DNA of 64,000 nt. Origin: Echinometra lucunter. Lineage: Eukaryota; Echinodermata; Echinoidea; Camarodonta; Echinometridae. A program made the position numbers and the translations under genes. Below, in pieces: positions 25,004-36,528 of the stretch (the first letter of the stretch is position 1; each line of letters starts with the position of its first letter). The stretch spans positions 4,203,740 to 4,267,739 of the forward strand of contig CM057171.1 of assembly GCA_029962745.1 (NCBI GenBank). The letters run 5' to 3'. A model generated the notes under the pieces. That model saw only the letters and a program-made list of their open reading frames with translations, did not search any database and was not told the origin of the DNA.

Positions 25004-25584
25004 TATACAGGGTGGCCCAGAAAGAACGGAACACCTGTGATCCTTAATTTCAGTGAGTTGAATAACATAACGTCATAATTGTTCATTTGGTTTGAAAGAG
25101 AATTTCTTTTCCATGAAAATGACAACAAAATCATTAATTTTGGCTTATGCGTTCAGATGTTAGGGCTCATTCCGCGAGGCAATGTCATTTTCAAAATTTG
25201 CTACTTTTGGGACTGAGATCATGTGAGATGAAGGCAAAACCTTTCACGTGAGGGCATTCCATAGAAACGGCTCGCTGCCATGAAAGGAAAATCAACCACG
25301 CGTTTATTCAGGCAAGGAGCCGTTTCTATGGAATGCCGTCAGGTGAATGATTTCTTTCAAGTAACAGGAATTCGGTCGCTACAGTAGTAAATTTTGAAAA
25401 TGACATCGTCTCACCAAATGAGCCCTAACATGTAAACGTGTGAGTCAAAATGGATGATCCTGGTGTCAATTTACTGGAAAATAAATTTTCATTTGAATAT
25501 AGTAAATAATTCTCTCCTTATGTTATTCATCTCCCCGAAATTAAGGATCACAGGTGTTCTGTTCTTTCTGGGCCACCCTGTATA
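25004..25584. mobile_element. 581-bp full-length foldback element
   Basis: The outer arms are TATACAGGGTGGCCCAGAAA / TTTCTGGGCCACCCTGTATA, continuing as GAACACCTGTGATCCTTAAT. Inner matching pairs follow in order: GTTAGGGCTCATT / AATGAGCCCTAAC and GGCATTCCATAGAAACGGCT / AGCCGTTTCTATGGAATGCC. Nearly the whole element is one imperfect palindrome. It lies between the EFCAB6-like and SNRPE genes. Confidence 0.9.
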
Positions 25585-26270
25585 AATTTAAAAAATAAAT
25601 TTAAAAAAAAACCTGATTACTGAGGAAAAAAAGGGAAAAAAGGACAAAAAAATAATCATCTATATTGATGCTATAATTTTTGTTGTGCACACAAGGTTTC
25701 AAGGAATGCTCCAATCAGATATCAAATAAAATTAAAGCAAAAACAAAACGAAACAAAATCACAAAAAATAAAAGATAAAACCATACGCTAACAGTAATAT
25801 TTACAGAATACTTTTACCAGTGGAATCTTCCAAATGAATAAATGCATCAAAATTTACCCTCATATTCATGATTGTAATTAAAAGATAACTAATAATAAAT
25901 TGAAGTTCACAGAAAAGCTTACAATGGGACTTGATATTTTTAAAAAGTTATTCCTTTCCAAATTTTCATCCCCACAAGAACAATTACTCACAGAAAATGT
26001 GAAGTACAGGAAAAAGTGAACTACGTAAATTGGAAATATTTCTGGTTTCAATAATTTCCCTTTCAATTTCATAATTACATTCAACCCCCCCCCCCCCCCC
26101 CCCCCCCTCAAAAAAAAAAAAAAAACACCAACATAATTTGAAGTACATGTATAAGCAAAACAAGGAGATGAAGGTATACAACATAGGCAACATAGGTCTA
26201 CCATGTTCAGACATTATATACAAGTTTATATCATACACTGCTCAACCTGAAGAGGGCGCTGTTGATAATG

Positions 26271-26335
26271 CTATGCTGCTTGCTGCACATTCTGAATTAG
26301 CGTTATGTTGTCACCCTTTAACAATATCCGCCCTA

Positions 26336-26368
<33 letters not shown>

Positions 26369-29300
26369 ATAAATGTAGAAATAGCATACCATTCCAATAC
26401 AAATTATTATGTAAAAGCATAAGCCTTCTTGAAATTTCATGAAAAAAGAGGGTAATATATGACCCAAAAGGCATGATACATGGTTTAAATGAGTTTAAAA
26501 TGTTGGAGTTATGACAATTTTTATTATATTTCCCTTTCTGTTTCTTAATTGCATGCGTGTAACACAACAGTTTTTAGATAATCATTAAAAATTATAAAAA
26601 CAATTACTCACAGCCCTGGATTCTAATTTTATTCCAGCTTAAAGAGGATGCAAAAATGTTTATAATGTATGTCCATTTCAGAAATAAATTAACTTGCATG
26701 GTCTATGAACTTTCATATTCTTGCCATTTCAGAAAAAAAAAAGAATATGCCTACTGTACGTAAATGCAGGGATAACATTCTTGGAATAAATTTAGCAAAA
26801 GAAGTTAAAAGCAGATTTACATTTCAGAATAAATTATGTACACTTACCTAAAGGTTTTCTTGTCTTGTTTTTCTTGTGATATTCCTCAGCATCATCAAGT
26901 ACTACATTCATGTATTCATCAAAGCCCTGGACAAAAGAGATAGAGAAGTGTCAGAATGGCTCATCTGTAATAGAGCACTATACTTTCATTTTTCTACCAC
27001 TTCATCCACCCCCGCCCCCCCCCTTGCTCCGCTTCTCTCTCCTCTTTCTCATCATTTTTTAGGTGTTAAAGGCCAATAAAGGGTGTACCCAATGCTGAAA
27101 TAATGTTCCTTCATTTAAATGAGCATATATTACATACTGTACAATCTATCTAGCACGCATCAACCGCAGTGCGCGTTATCTGGGAACCCACATGTACATC
27201 ACTGCCTGTTTATCGTATATACTCAAATTCAGAGGTTAACCACGACCAAGTCACAAATAATTTGCCAAAATGCATTGATTTTGATAGAAAATCTTCCAAT
27301 TTTTAATGTTATTGTTCTTAGAATTCTATTCTTGATCATATATCAAAAAAATTCAGCCATTGTGTAATCACTTTAAGAGTCCCGGTTTGAGTACTAGCCT
27401 GCTACTCAGGGAAAAAATTAATTATTTTTTTTTCGGGGCTACTTTTTGAGCTCACCCCCCCCCCCCCAATTTTCTACATTGTATTACCGTTTACATTGGA
27501 GCCTATGAGAATTTCAGGGGCTCCTTTTTAGATTTCCAGGGCTCTTTTTGGCATTTCGGGGGCGAATTCACCCGAGCCCTCATATATTATTTTCCCTGCT
27601 GCTACTCTTACATTTATCCAAGTTTACTAGTGTCCCACCGGGTGTAATAAGTGGGCAGGACCCAGTAGGAATAAATTCCTGCTATCATGGCAGCTCTGCT
27701 ACAGCTCAGGAAATAATATGATACTTTGTAAAGTGCATGTATGAAGAGTATATTTGTATGATAGCTGTGCTATATAAATTGAATTGAATTGAAATGAAGT
27801 CAATTTTATTGATGCACCTGTCATACGAAATAACAGAAATTCTTCTTCCATTGCTTTTAAAACATAAGAAATTTCAAAAACAAAAATCGTACATAACAAT
27901 CAGGTGTACAAGTATACACAACAATATGAATCAGATATCAGAAAAGAAATTACAAACCATGTTGAACAGTAAAGTAACCCAGGCAATGAAATTTACCTCA
28001 TACTGATGCCCTCCAATTACAATAAAGAGAGAATAGAAAAAAGAAAGTTTGTGTATTATGAAATTACCCCCCCCCCCCTACATCTATCACCTCACGGTTG
28101 AACTGTTGTACAGGAGATCATTATTATTTTGCTCTACTTGATATCTTCTGCCCTACCCTACTAAACGTTCCACATCCAAACCAAATGAATACTCACAATG
28201 ATATGCCCTTCAATCCTGAGATTTGATTGGTCATACAGCCAAATCTGAACTCTTGACCTCTGAAATACAGAAACGAGAGAGATACACTACCATTTCATTA
28301 GAGTGGGGGGGGGGGGAATAACATTATACCTTGCTTTCATTTAGTCTGAATAGTGAATGTGAAGGTAAGCTCTTTTTTAAAAAAAGTTAAATTTCATATG
28401 AACAAATATTTAATGTACTGTATGATAAATAACCAACATTTACAAGGTGAGAGCTGGGCATGCTTTCAGTGCTATTTTGAAGTTGATACTCTTGGAAAAC
28501 CAAAGGTGCAGCAATTTTTTAAAAAGAATCAAGAGTTGTCACCATACAATTGTAAATGGCACAGAAATTACAATGATATAATATATATAAATCTATACAG
28601 ATTTTGAGTTTAAATGAATAAGTAATAAAAAGGAATTTGACAAATTTCATAAGGATTAAATTCTAAATTTGCAACAAGCACGAATTAGAATAATAATTTG
28701 AATTATTTGTACACATATGTATAGTTGTTTAAAAAGTGATATGTACTTACATTCTGGAGATACCTGAAAATCAAGTTCTGTTTGGATAACAAATGTTGGG
28801 AAAAATGGTCTGTTAAGGAAACTTACATACGTACATGTATTAACTTACTGCACTTGAAAAGAAAACTTTCCAACAGAAATATGACGAAATACATGTAGGT
28901 CCTGCAAAATTGGAAAATAGCATTGAACACACACATCTTGCTTCCGTCTATATTGTTTCAATTTTTGGCTTTTTATTCATTTATGTAATATACTCTGATG
29001 AGTGCATGTCGATAAGCCTAAGTACATCATGTGTGTGTGTGTGTTTGACGCTACATGTATTTTCCAAAAATATCACTAGAGACATTGAAAGAATTTGCAA
29101 AAAGACAAACAACAGTTACAGCACCCTTGCTTTTCTGAAGAGAAATTAGAAGATCAATTCCACTTCAATGGAGAAAATGACAGCAGGACACAAGATACTC
29201 AAAGCAGCATCCTAAAAAATGTGCTGGTAAGTGAACTTCTATTTCCTTCTTTTGGTGTCATTTCAATTCAGTTTCAAATGATGTTGACTCACATCATAGT

Positions 29301-30321
29301 TTAGCAATTGGCTTAGGGGTTCTGGCCTACATAGTACACGTGCAACAGGCCACAGCCAAACACTTACAAATGTTTCAACGCTGAATCTTGTACAGATCGT
29401 CCCTCTAGCGCTGGCGCTGGGCTATATGCATTTTCTTGAACACGAATGAATACAGCATGTGCTTCTGGTCCCCTATTCTCCGGGTTTGCCAATTAGGCAG
29501 TGTATACAGCCACACGCATGTCTTTTCCTTACGGCCACACAAGTGTGGCTGTATCCACAGCATCGACCTGAAGATACAGCCACACACGTCTAAATTCCAT
29601 ATAGGCTATAGGCCTACAGCACTTATTCTCTGTGCCGGGGCAGCTATCGCTAGCGCATTGCACAAGCATATTCATGTAACAGTATGTGTTGCAAAACTTG
29701 TTCACAAAGGGTTTATCTCTTGAAATTCACTGACATACAAACAATATTTTTACTTCATTGTCACCTGCTTACCGATCAGGTGAGAATGAATTCAGAGTAT
29801 TGTTTGAATGTAATATTATTGACAAATTGTAAGTGAAATGAAGACATATCTACTCCTTGGCTTTGGAAGTTTGTGAAGTTTTGCAACATGTACCGTTTGT
29901 AAAAAGATATCTACAAGTTGCAACTACAAGTAAACTGCTAGGGTGCTATTCTAAAATCAAAAGATACATCGGGGCTAATGCACTTTCGTGTCCAACTTCC
30001 ATGAAGTTCCAAGCCCGACATGCCCGACGGAATAAAGCACAGTCACACATACCACCTTCAGGACCGTGCTGTGCATGCACTACCAGCGCTTTATTCCGTC
30101 ATTCATCGGACATGGATACGAAATTGCATGAGCGCCGATACATCGATACTTGCAGTTGGATTGGATTCGCAAACCAGTCCACCCTTGTCCTCAGTCCCAC
30201 ACATGCAATTTAGATTCAATATCAAAATGAACATGACAAAGCCAGTATTAGTCAATAACCTTCAAAAGGATACAATCGGCTGCACCATCACTTTTTGCAC
30301 CTTCTGCCCTTTATACGCCAT
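26271..30321 (-). CDS. SNRPE: Small nuclear ribonucleoprotein E (Sm protein E), five exons
   Basis: Minus-strand exons: 30274-30321 ([16 protein letters not shown]), 28751-28777 (NLIFRYLQN, a 27-bp microexon), 28197-28259 ([11 protein letters not shown]...), 26848-26926 ([17 protein letters not shown]...) and 26271-26332 (ending [20 protein letters not shown] and a stop). Phases 0, 0, 0 and 1 agree and the total is 92 aa, the length of human SmE. The Sm1 block (IWLYDQ...[22 protein letters not shown]) and the Sm2 block ([13 protein letters not shown]) are both intact. SmE joins the heptameric Sm ring (with F, G, D1, D2, D3 and B) around the U-rich Sm site of U1, U2, U4 and U5 snRNAs, assembling in the cytoplasm and acting in the nucleus. 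The (GA)n at 26343-26369 serves as the pyrimidine tract of the last acceptor on the minus strand. There is no sign of decay. Confidence 0.98.
26343..26369. repeat. GA dinucleotide tract at the SNRPE exon 5 acceptor
   Basis: (GA)n on the plus strand reads (TC)n then T10 AG on the minus strand, forming the polypyrimidine tract of the last intron. Confidence 0.85.
29495..29590. repeat. Cluster of AGCCACAC motifs with internal palindrome (SNRPE intron 1)
   Basis: TATACAGCCACACGCATG, GGCCACACAAGTGTGGCTGTAT and ATACAGCCACACACG lie within 100 bp; the middle one is a palindrome. Confidence 0.6.
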
Positions 30322-30829
30322 CTTTACAATTCTGTGTGCTGACCTGCAAGACTATGGTTGTAATTCAATAGTAAAACAGCAAAATCGTTCCCGCTTCGTT
30401 TCTTGATTGCTAAAGGATTTTGTCAAATTTTCCCACATGTTAATGACGCGCATGCACCTTGCCAACAGATGGCGCTATTGACAAACCTTCCTTCGGAAGG
30501 CACACTGTGTATGATCATCTCTGTGATTGCTTTTCAAAGTCCCAGGGCCACAGAAATAGAAGACGTCTTCTATTTCTGTGCCCAGGGCTCATTTTTAATA
30601 GGCCTACAATTTCCTAACTTACTATTGTCCTTTTTGATCATTCCTTTTATTTCACAAAAATGAATTGAATACAAGCATTGAATTGGTATTGGAATTCAGT
30701 ATTCAAATCTATGATAAAAGGAAATATTCTTTCTTATTAAGGCTATCCCTCTAATTGGAACATGGTTCAGTGATTTGGGGGATTATGATTTAGTGGTATT
30801 ATTCAGTTGTAATAGTCTTCTAAATTTTC

Positions 30830-31115
30830 TTATTCAATATCTAAGGACCAAATATTACCTAAGGATAGAAGCAGAAAGTGGACTGAAATTTTTGGTATGG
30901 ATTTAAATGATGAAGAATGGACATTTGTCCACAGGATTAATCTTAAGTGCACAAATGAAACTTAATTAAGGTCATTTAAGACTTTCCATATTGGCTAAAT
31001 AGCCACTAATGATTTTTTGCATAAAATTAAGAGGTCTGATACTGAATTATGCAGTCTTTGCAGTCATTTAAATCACTCTATTCAGCATTTTATGGTTGAA
31101 TGTGCAGTTTTTAAC
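30830..31115 (+). pseudogene. LINE ORF2 C-terminal fragment, degenerate
   Basis: One plus-strand frame reads KDQILPKDRSRKWTEIFG, continues through VHRINLKC and DFLHKIKR, and ends with a CSLCS...HSIQHFMVECAVF zinc-knuckle-like block, as in the C-terminus of non-LTR retrotransposon polymerases. Two in-frame stops break it. It is followed by an AATAAA and a TATCTATTTATC-type tail. It is a dead 3' fragment. Confidence 0.65.
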
Positions 31116-31869
31116 TCAATAAACCGAATCTATCTATTTATCTTTCTATCTTTCAAATCCTCTTTGGAAATCTTTGGAAAAAAAATTTGAGTTCGAAATT
31201 GAGGACAAGGGTACAACTCTCATCCTTTCAAAGACTTTTCGGGTGTAACAAAGACCAAAAATATTATTTACGTACAAAGTTCCTTCTTCTTATATTCACA
31301 CGTTTTTATATTATCTCTGTAAATTTAGAAAAGAAAATCCTTGCATCAAACCTGCATCAAAAGTTATTGGGCCAAACCGCAAAATATGGACACTCTGGCA
31401 TGGTCCATGTGTTCATGAATGTACACCCTAAACATGCTAAAAACTATGAAAAATGTTGAATCACCATTAAAAGGGTGGAGGAGGGACTACATTTTCAAAA
31501 TGTTCGATTAATATTTTGAAAATAGTGGATATACATGCTGGATTCCAACGTTTATGGTGTTGAATCCAGCATGTTCAGAGTGTAAATCTACTTTTATTTA
31601 TTCGTTTATTTATTCTATTCTTTTGTCAGGGTAGCCCATTCACCAATAAGTGGTGGTATTCCATGGGGCCCTGAATTAATTATTATAAACATATTTACAT
31701 CAAAATGCATAACGTATATACAGAAGAGCTGAAAATAAAATTTCATAGAAAAAAAAATAGAGAGATATGACAAAGAAATAATGGACGTGACGCAAACGAA
31801 TATCATTTGCAAAGTAACCTAGCTCGACTGTACCAGTTGGAAAATATTGATTAAGCCGCAATCATGCGC

Positions 31870-32201
31870 AAAGCATGTTTATATTTTTTGCGAGTTCCAG
31901 ATTACCAATATCCTTTTTCGTCTTTTTGTAAGCCATATTTCTCTCCCTATTAATGCAGTAATTTCATTGTTCATCCACATTCGTTTTTTTGCTTCATTCT
32001 TACTTGTTTTAGAGGTGCACACTTATTAACTATTAACAAAAGCATATGTTTGAAGTTCGACCATGCCTCATTCACTTCTTTACATTCCATTAATCTGGAC
32101 CAATCGACTTGAGATAAATTTGAATTAAAATCATTTGTATTATAATTTTTCATACTTCGAATGGTTATAGCTCTGTGGCGCCCGAATAGTTCAGTTTCCA
32201 C
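31870..32201 (-). pseudogene. LINE ORF2 fragment (endonuclease-RT linker), frameshifted
   Basis: The minus strand reads METELFGRHRAITIRSMKNY, then a segment with VDWSRLME and WSNFKHMLLLIVNKCAPLKQ. After a frameshift near 31975 it continues MNNEITALIGREIW. The NKCAPLK...R(M)K...(P)WM pattern is typical of the segment between endonuclease and reverse transcriptase in CR1/Jockey-type LINEs. It is truncated at both ends. Confidence 0.65.
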
Positions 32202-33849
32202 ATTCTATGTAACTTATCTTGGGTGGCAAACAGTGCTGTATCCATAGAGATTTATGCAATTATGCAAATTGCTCAAGGTTGCTGTTTGGGCAACCAAGCT
32301 GAAAATATTCATAAACCACACAGGAACCTAAATCAATGAAAAAACTTCAACGGAAAGAACTTTTCTAGGCTTGTAAATTGTCCAACTGACTATTGCAAGG
32401 AAGTTGCAGTCAGTTGCAAATCCCCAAATCAGTCGAAAGTCCTGCGATTAAGCGATTGATTGCGAATTCAAATGAATTTGATTTCCCCCCAACTTATTTA
32501 TAATATGAAGAAATAAGGATGATAGGAGTTATGAATTGTGATTTTCTAATGATAAAGAGAGATAAACATCTTTTCAAATCTCATTTTGCAGTATTTCTAA
32601 TATTCTGAAGGACTTGTTGTGTCGTCCTTTGTCAAATCAGTCATGATAGGTTTAAAGCTGTTGATCGAACCACTGTTAGTATGGTTCATGACCGAACTAA
32701 TACTATTACAATTAATTTTAATGTTTAATCACCGATGATAAGGGTATACTTATACGGGTTAAGAGGGGGGGGGTACGTGTTCCAAAATTAAATACAAAAA
32801 AGGGGGTGGAGGGAAAGAGAGAGAGAAAAAAGGGGGGAGCATGGGCAAAATTAATATACAGATGCGACTTGAATATAATACATGTATTTCTAAACCCTGA
32901 AGCATAAACAGCATAATAGTGTGAGCGAAGCAAAGATAAATCATATAGGCTGGTGACATAAAACTTCACGATCATATTAGTGATTCAGTGGGTTTTATTA
33001 TCATAATACATGGAGTGCAATCGAACAATATCTTTTTTTCAGTACGCAACCCTGAGGGATAATAGTATGACGCCAGAGCTGTACAGTACTAGCATGACTA
33101 GTATGTCTCGAACAATGTTTACACGTTTGAAAAAAAGGAAATCCCAAACAAATATTTCAATGCTATTGCCACGAAATGATCATCTTGTGGACAGTTGACG
33201 ATCTCGTCAATAAAATCATATAAATATCTTCAAAGATAATTCACACTTAACTAATCCGAAGTCTCTTATACGAACATGGTAAAAGGTAGAAAAATGGAGG
33301 CTTCCACCTGTAATTTTGACACTTACTGTAGACCAGGGGCGACGCCCCCTCTAATGATTTTTCAAGTGAGCACAAAAAGAGAAAAGAAGAAGAAGAAGAA
33401 GAAGAAGAAGAAGAAGATGATGAAGAGCGTCCTGTATGATACTTGCCCCTTTTCTTCATAAGTATTGCAATCATAGGCGGCGACTCCGGTGGGAGGGGGG
33501 GGGGGAAGGGACATGTCCCCCTCGATTTTTAAAGCTTAATATTTTTATTTTTCTATTTTGAGTGAGGGTTCAAAATAAAGGCCTACCATTTAAACATTTC
33601 ATAGGCCTCGAGTGTATTTTGTTTGCCCCCCCCCCCCCCCCCATCAAAATGCCCTGGCACCGGCTCTGCAGTAGGCTTATACCTTGATGGTATATCGCAA
33701 TAATCGCATTTTTGGAGTTCATGTCAACGTGTATGCATCTGCATATAGCTTGGTGTCATGACATGTGCATCACAATCTTTTCCTCGGGTGCAGATCTTAG
33801 GATTTACTGAGGATTTATTAGTCTGTCTGGAAGCCGCTAGGTGAGAAAT

Positions 33850-33940
33850 AGTTTACACTGTGGTTTGTTCGTGAAGGGTCTCAATTCTCAAGTATGAGGT
33901 CCTCGGTTCGATTCTCATTTTGCGCTGTAATCCGGGGGAA
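33850..33940 (+). repeat. tRNA-like segment (possible SINE), duplicated at 41795-41875
   Basis: It contains a consensus-like RNA polymerase III B-box (CTCGGTTCGATTCTC) 45-50 bp downstream of TGGTTTGTTCGTGAAGGG. The A-box match is weak. Confidence 0.35.
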
Positions 33941-34270
33941 GGCAGCAGTCAGAAAATAATCATGGCAAACTCTTCTGACCACGGGTATTCCAAATCACCC
34001 CAAAAGAAGTTGTATCCACTGATCAAAGTCATCCTCTTTTCGATTTCTCTTCTTTTTTCTAATTTTTAAAATAATTACCCACTGAACACGTGTATACCTC
34101 TCGAACAATCGTTAAACTACTACACAACTTCACTTTTCTTGTAAATGTTTTTGCCTGTTCAGCCTGTTGACACCTGAATGCACAACGCGTTCAAAACCAA
34201 TTCAACTCCCCCGTTTTCAAGGGGGGGGGGGGGTGTTAAAATATTTGGCTGAGCTACCTCCCCCGGGACC

Positions 34271-34303
<33 letters not shown>

Positions 34304-34638
34304 GGCGATTTGTATCCAAGGACAAGGGGATTCAATATTCCATGTCTGTCCCTTCTTTCCGAAATCAAACCATCGATCGCGTCATTGTAATTCGCCGGAT
34401 ATATACTGGTCAGCTGTCTGTTTCGTTGGTACGACTGCGACTGCAGCCAACGTGATGTCACACGGTTACCATTTTGTACCAAAACAAGACCTTAATTGTT
34501 ACAGATATGACCAGCCTGGATATATTATTTGTTTTATTTCAACAGAAGAGAAGAAATTCGATTCAGTAATCAATTTCTTTAATACATTTCAATATTTTGA
34601 TCTCCCTCAGTACTCAGATCATCACGAAACAAGACAAA

Positions 34639-36239
34639 ATGAGCAAACCTGGCACATTCCAACGTCTCATGGTTTTTCTAGTCAATTTTGGAGTCCGTTT
34701 CTTTCGGTTTGGCATCACCAAATCTTACGGATTGCTCATACCGTATCTCGCCTATCAACTTGACACAAGTAATGCTATCACAGGGTTTATTGTTACTCTT
34801 CACAATGCATCTGGGTGTCTCATTTGTGAGTAAACCGTTTTTCTTTTCTCTGGTTCACACGATGTGTCGTTTAGTGACTAAAGGACAATGAAACCCTGGG
34901 GAATGTCCATTTTAATGAAAACAGAGGATAGAGAGTGGCAATTTTAAAAAAGTTCCATCAACATCGGTTACAAAATTAGAAAGATATATCATGGGAAAAT
35001 GTATTTTACAGATTGTTGAGCTCACGAAAAGAAAATCTCCTATTCTCTCCGTTATCTCAAAAGATGCTGCTTGTCTCCTTATTAGCTCAAGATATATCAT
35101 GGGGAAAATGTATTTGCCACAATGTTGAGCTCACAAAAAGACAAGCAGCATCTTTAGACATAATGGAGAAAACAGGAAATTTGTTTGCCAAACATATTCG
35201 GAGTTGTCCTTCTAAACCTGCCATTTTGAAGGAACATTGCCAATTTTAGGATCGCCCTAGAAAGTAAACTGATACTTTTCAAACTTCCATGACACTCTCA
35301 TTTTGTAACCGATTTTGAAGGAACTTTTTTAAAAATTGCTTCTTTCTGTCCTTTCTTTTCATTAAGATGGCTATTTCCACAGGCTTTCATTCTCCTCAAA
35401 CTCACATAGCAGTACAGGGTTTTTCATGAAATTTTCCCTTCTCGAATTTACAACAGGTGCTTGTAACCCCCCCCCCTCCCCCCCCCCCCCCTGGTTTGAA
35501 AATGATAAAAAAATATGTGCATGAAAACTGCAAAATCTAACAGGAAAAAAGCATAAAAATATATTGCCATTTTGGAGAGTTGCTATCAAATTATTCACTC
35601 TTATTGGTAAACAAGGCAACAAAATGCACTACAAATAGACTCAAATTTGTCTGTTAATTTTTCTCTTTCTGCACATGTTTTTATGATGTATAATGTGTTA
35701 TTCCTCGAAAAATAAGAGGGAAAATTTCAATTTGTGATTGGCAGCCAATAACTTCGGTAGTGGGAAGGTTTCGTGAAGAGTCTTGTTGGTGATTTTCACT
35801 GACTAATTTGCTCTCAGCCAATAGATATGCTAGGCTTTTCAGAAGCTTATAACAGTTGTCAGTGAAAATCATTGACAAAACTCTTCATGAAACGCAGGGG
35901 CGTCGCTAGACTTTTTTAATGGGTGGGGGATGTAAAGACCAGATTGCCGACAAAATAATGCCTCCGACTGCCGACGACCAACGTCTACAAATTTAACCAT
36001 ATAATTAAAGCCCATGAGGCATGTTCAATTGTGTGCCTCTGTCGTATGTTCCTTCTAAATTATAATTTATATTTGTTCACCTCACTTGCTGAATGTGTTA
36101 GCTTTCCGAAAACATTCTGTATCTAAATATAATACGAGCGAGGAAAAATATACACTCTCTTTCGTAGAAGTGATAGTTCTTCATCAAAATACATGATGGG
36201 CTTAAAGATATCTAAATTATATATTTGGTCACCTCTCCC

Positions 36240-36270
<31 letters not shown>

Positions 36271-36461
36271 GCATTTTGAGGTGGACTCATATTTGTGTGT
36301 ACAAAAATATGTAGGAATGGGTTAATCATCTCCCCAGGTATGAGGACCTGTGTACACTAATGATTATCATTATCATCATTATCATCACAATCATTGAAGA
36401 GCTTAATCCCAAAAGGGCTAAATCCATTTTCACCGAAAGCAAGGTATTGGAAGGATATGAT

Positions 36462-36528
<67 letters not shown>

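Noticed and set aside
29857..30213. 118-codon plus-strand frame
   Set aside because: It overlaps the 5' end region of SNRPE on the opposite strand, with no recognisable domain or splice context.
33247..33474. Apparent poly-Ser protein near 33.4 kb
   Set aside because: It derives from a GAA repeat within the duplicated non-coding segment.
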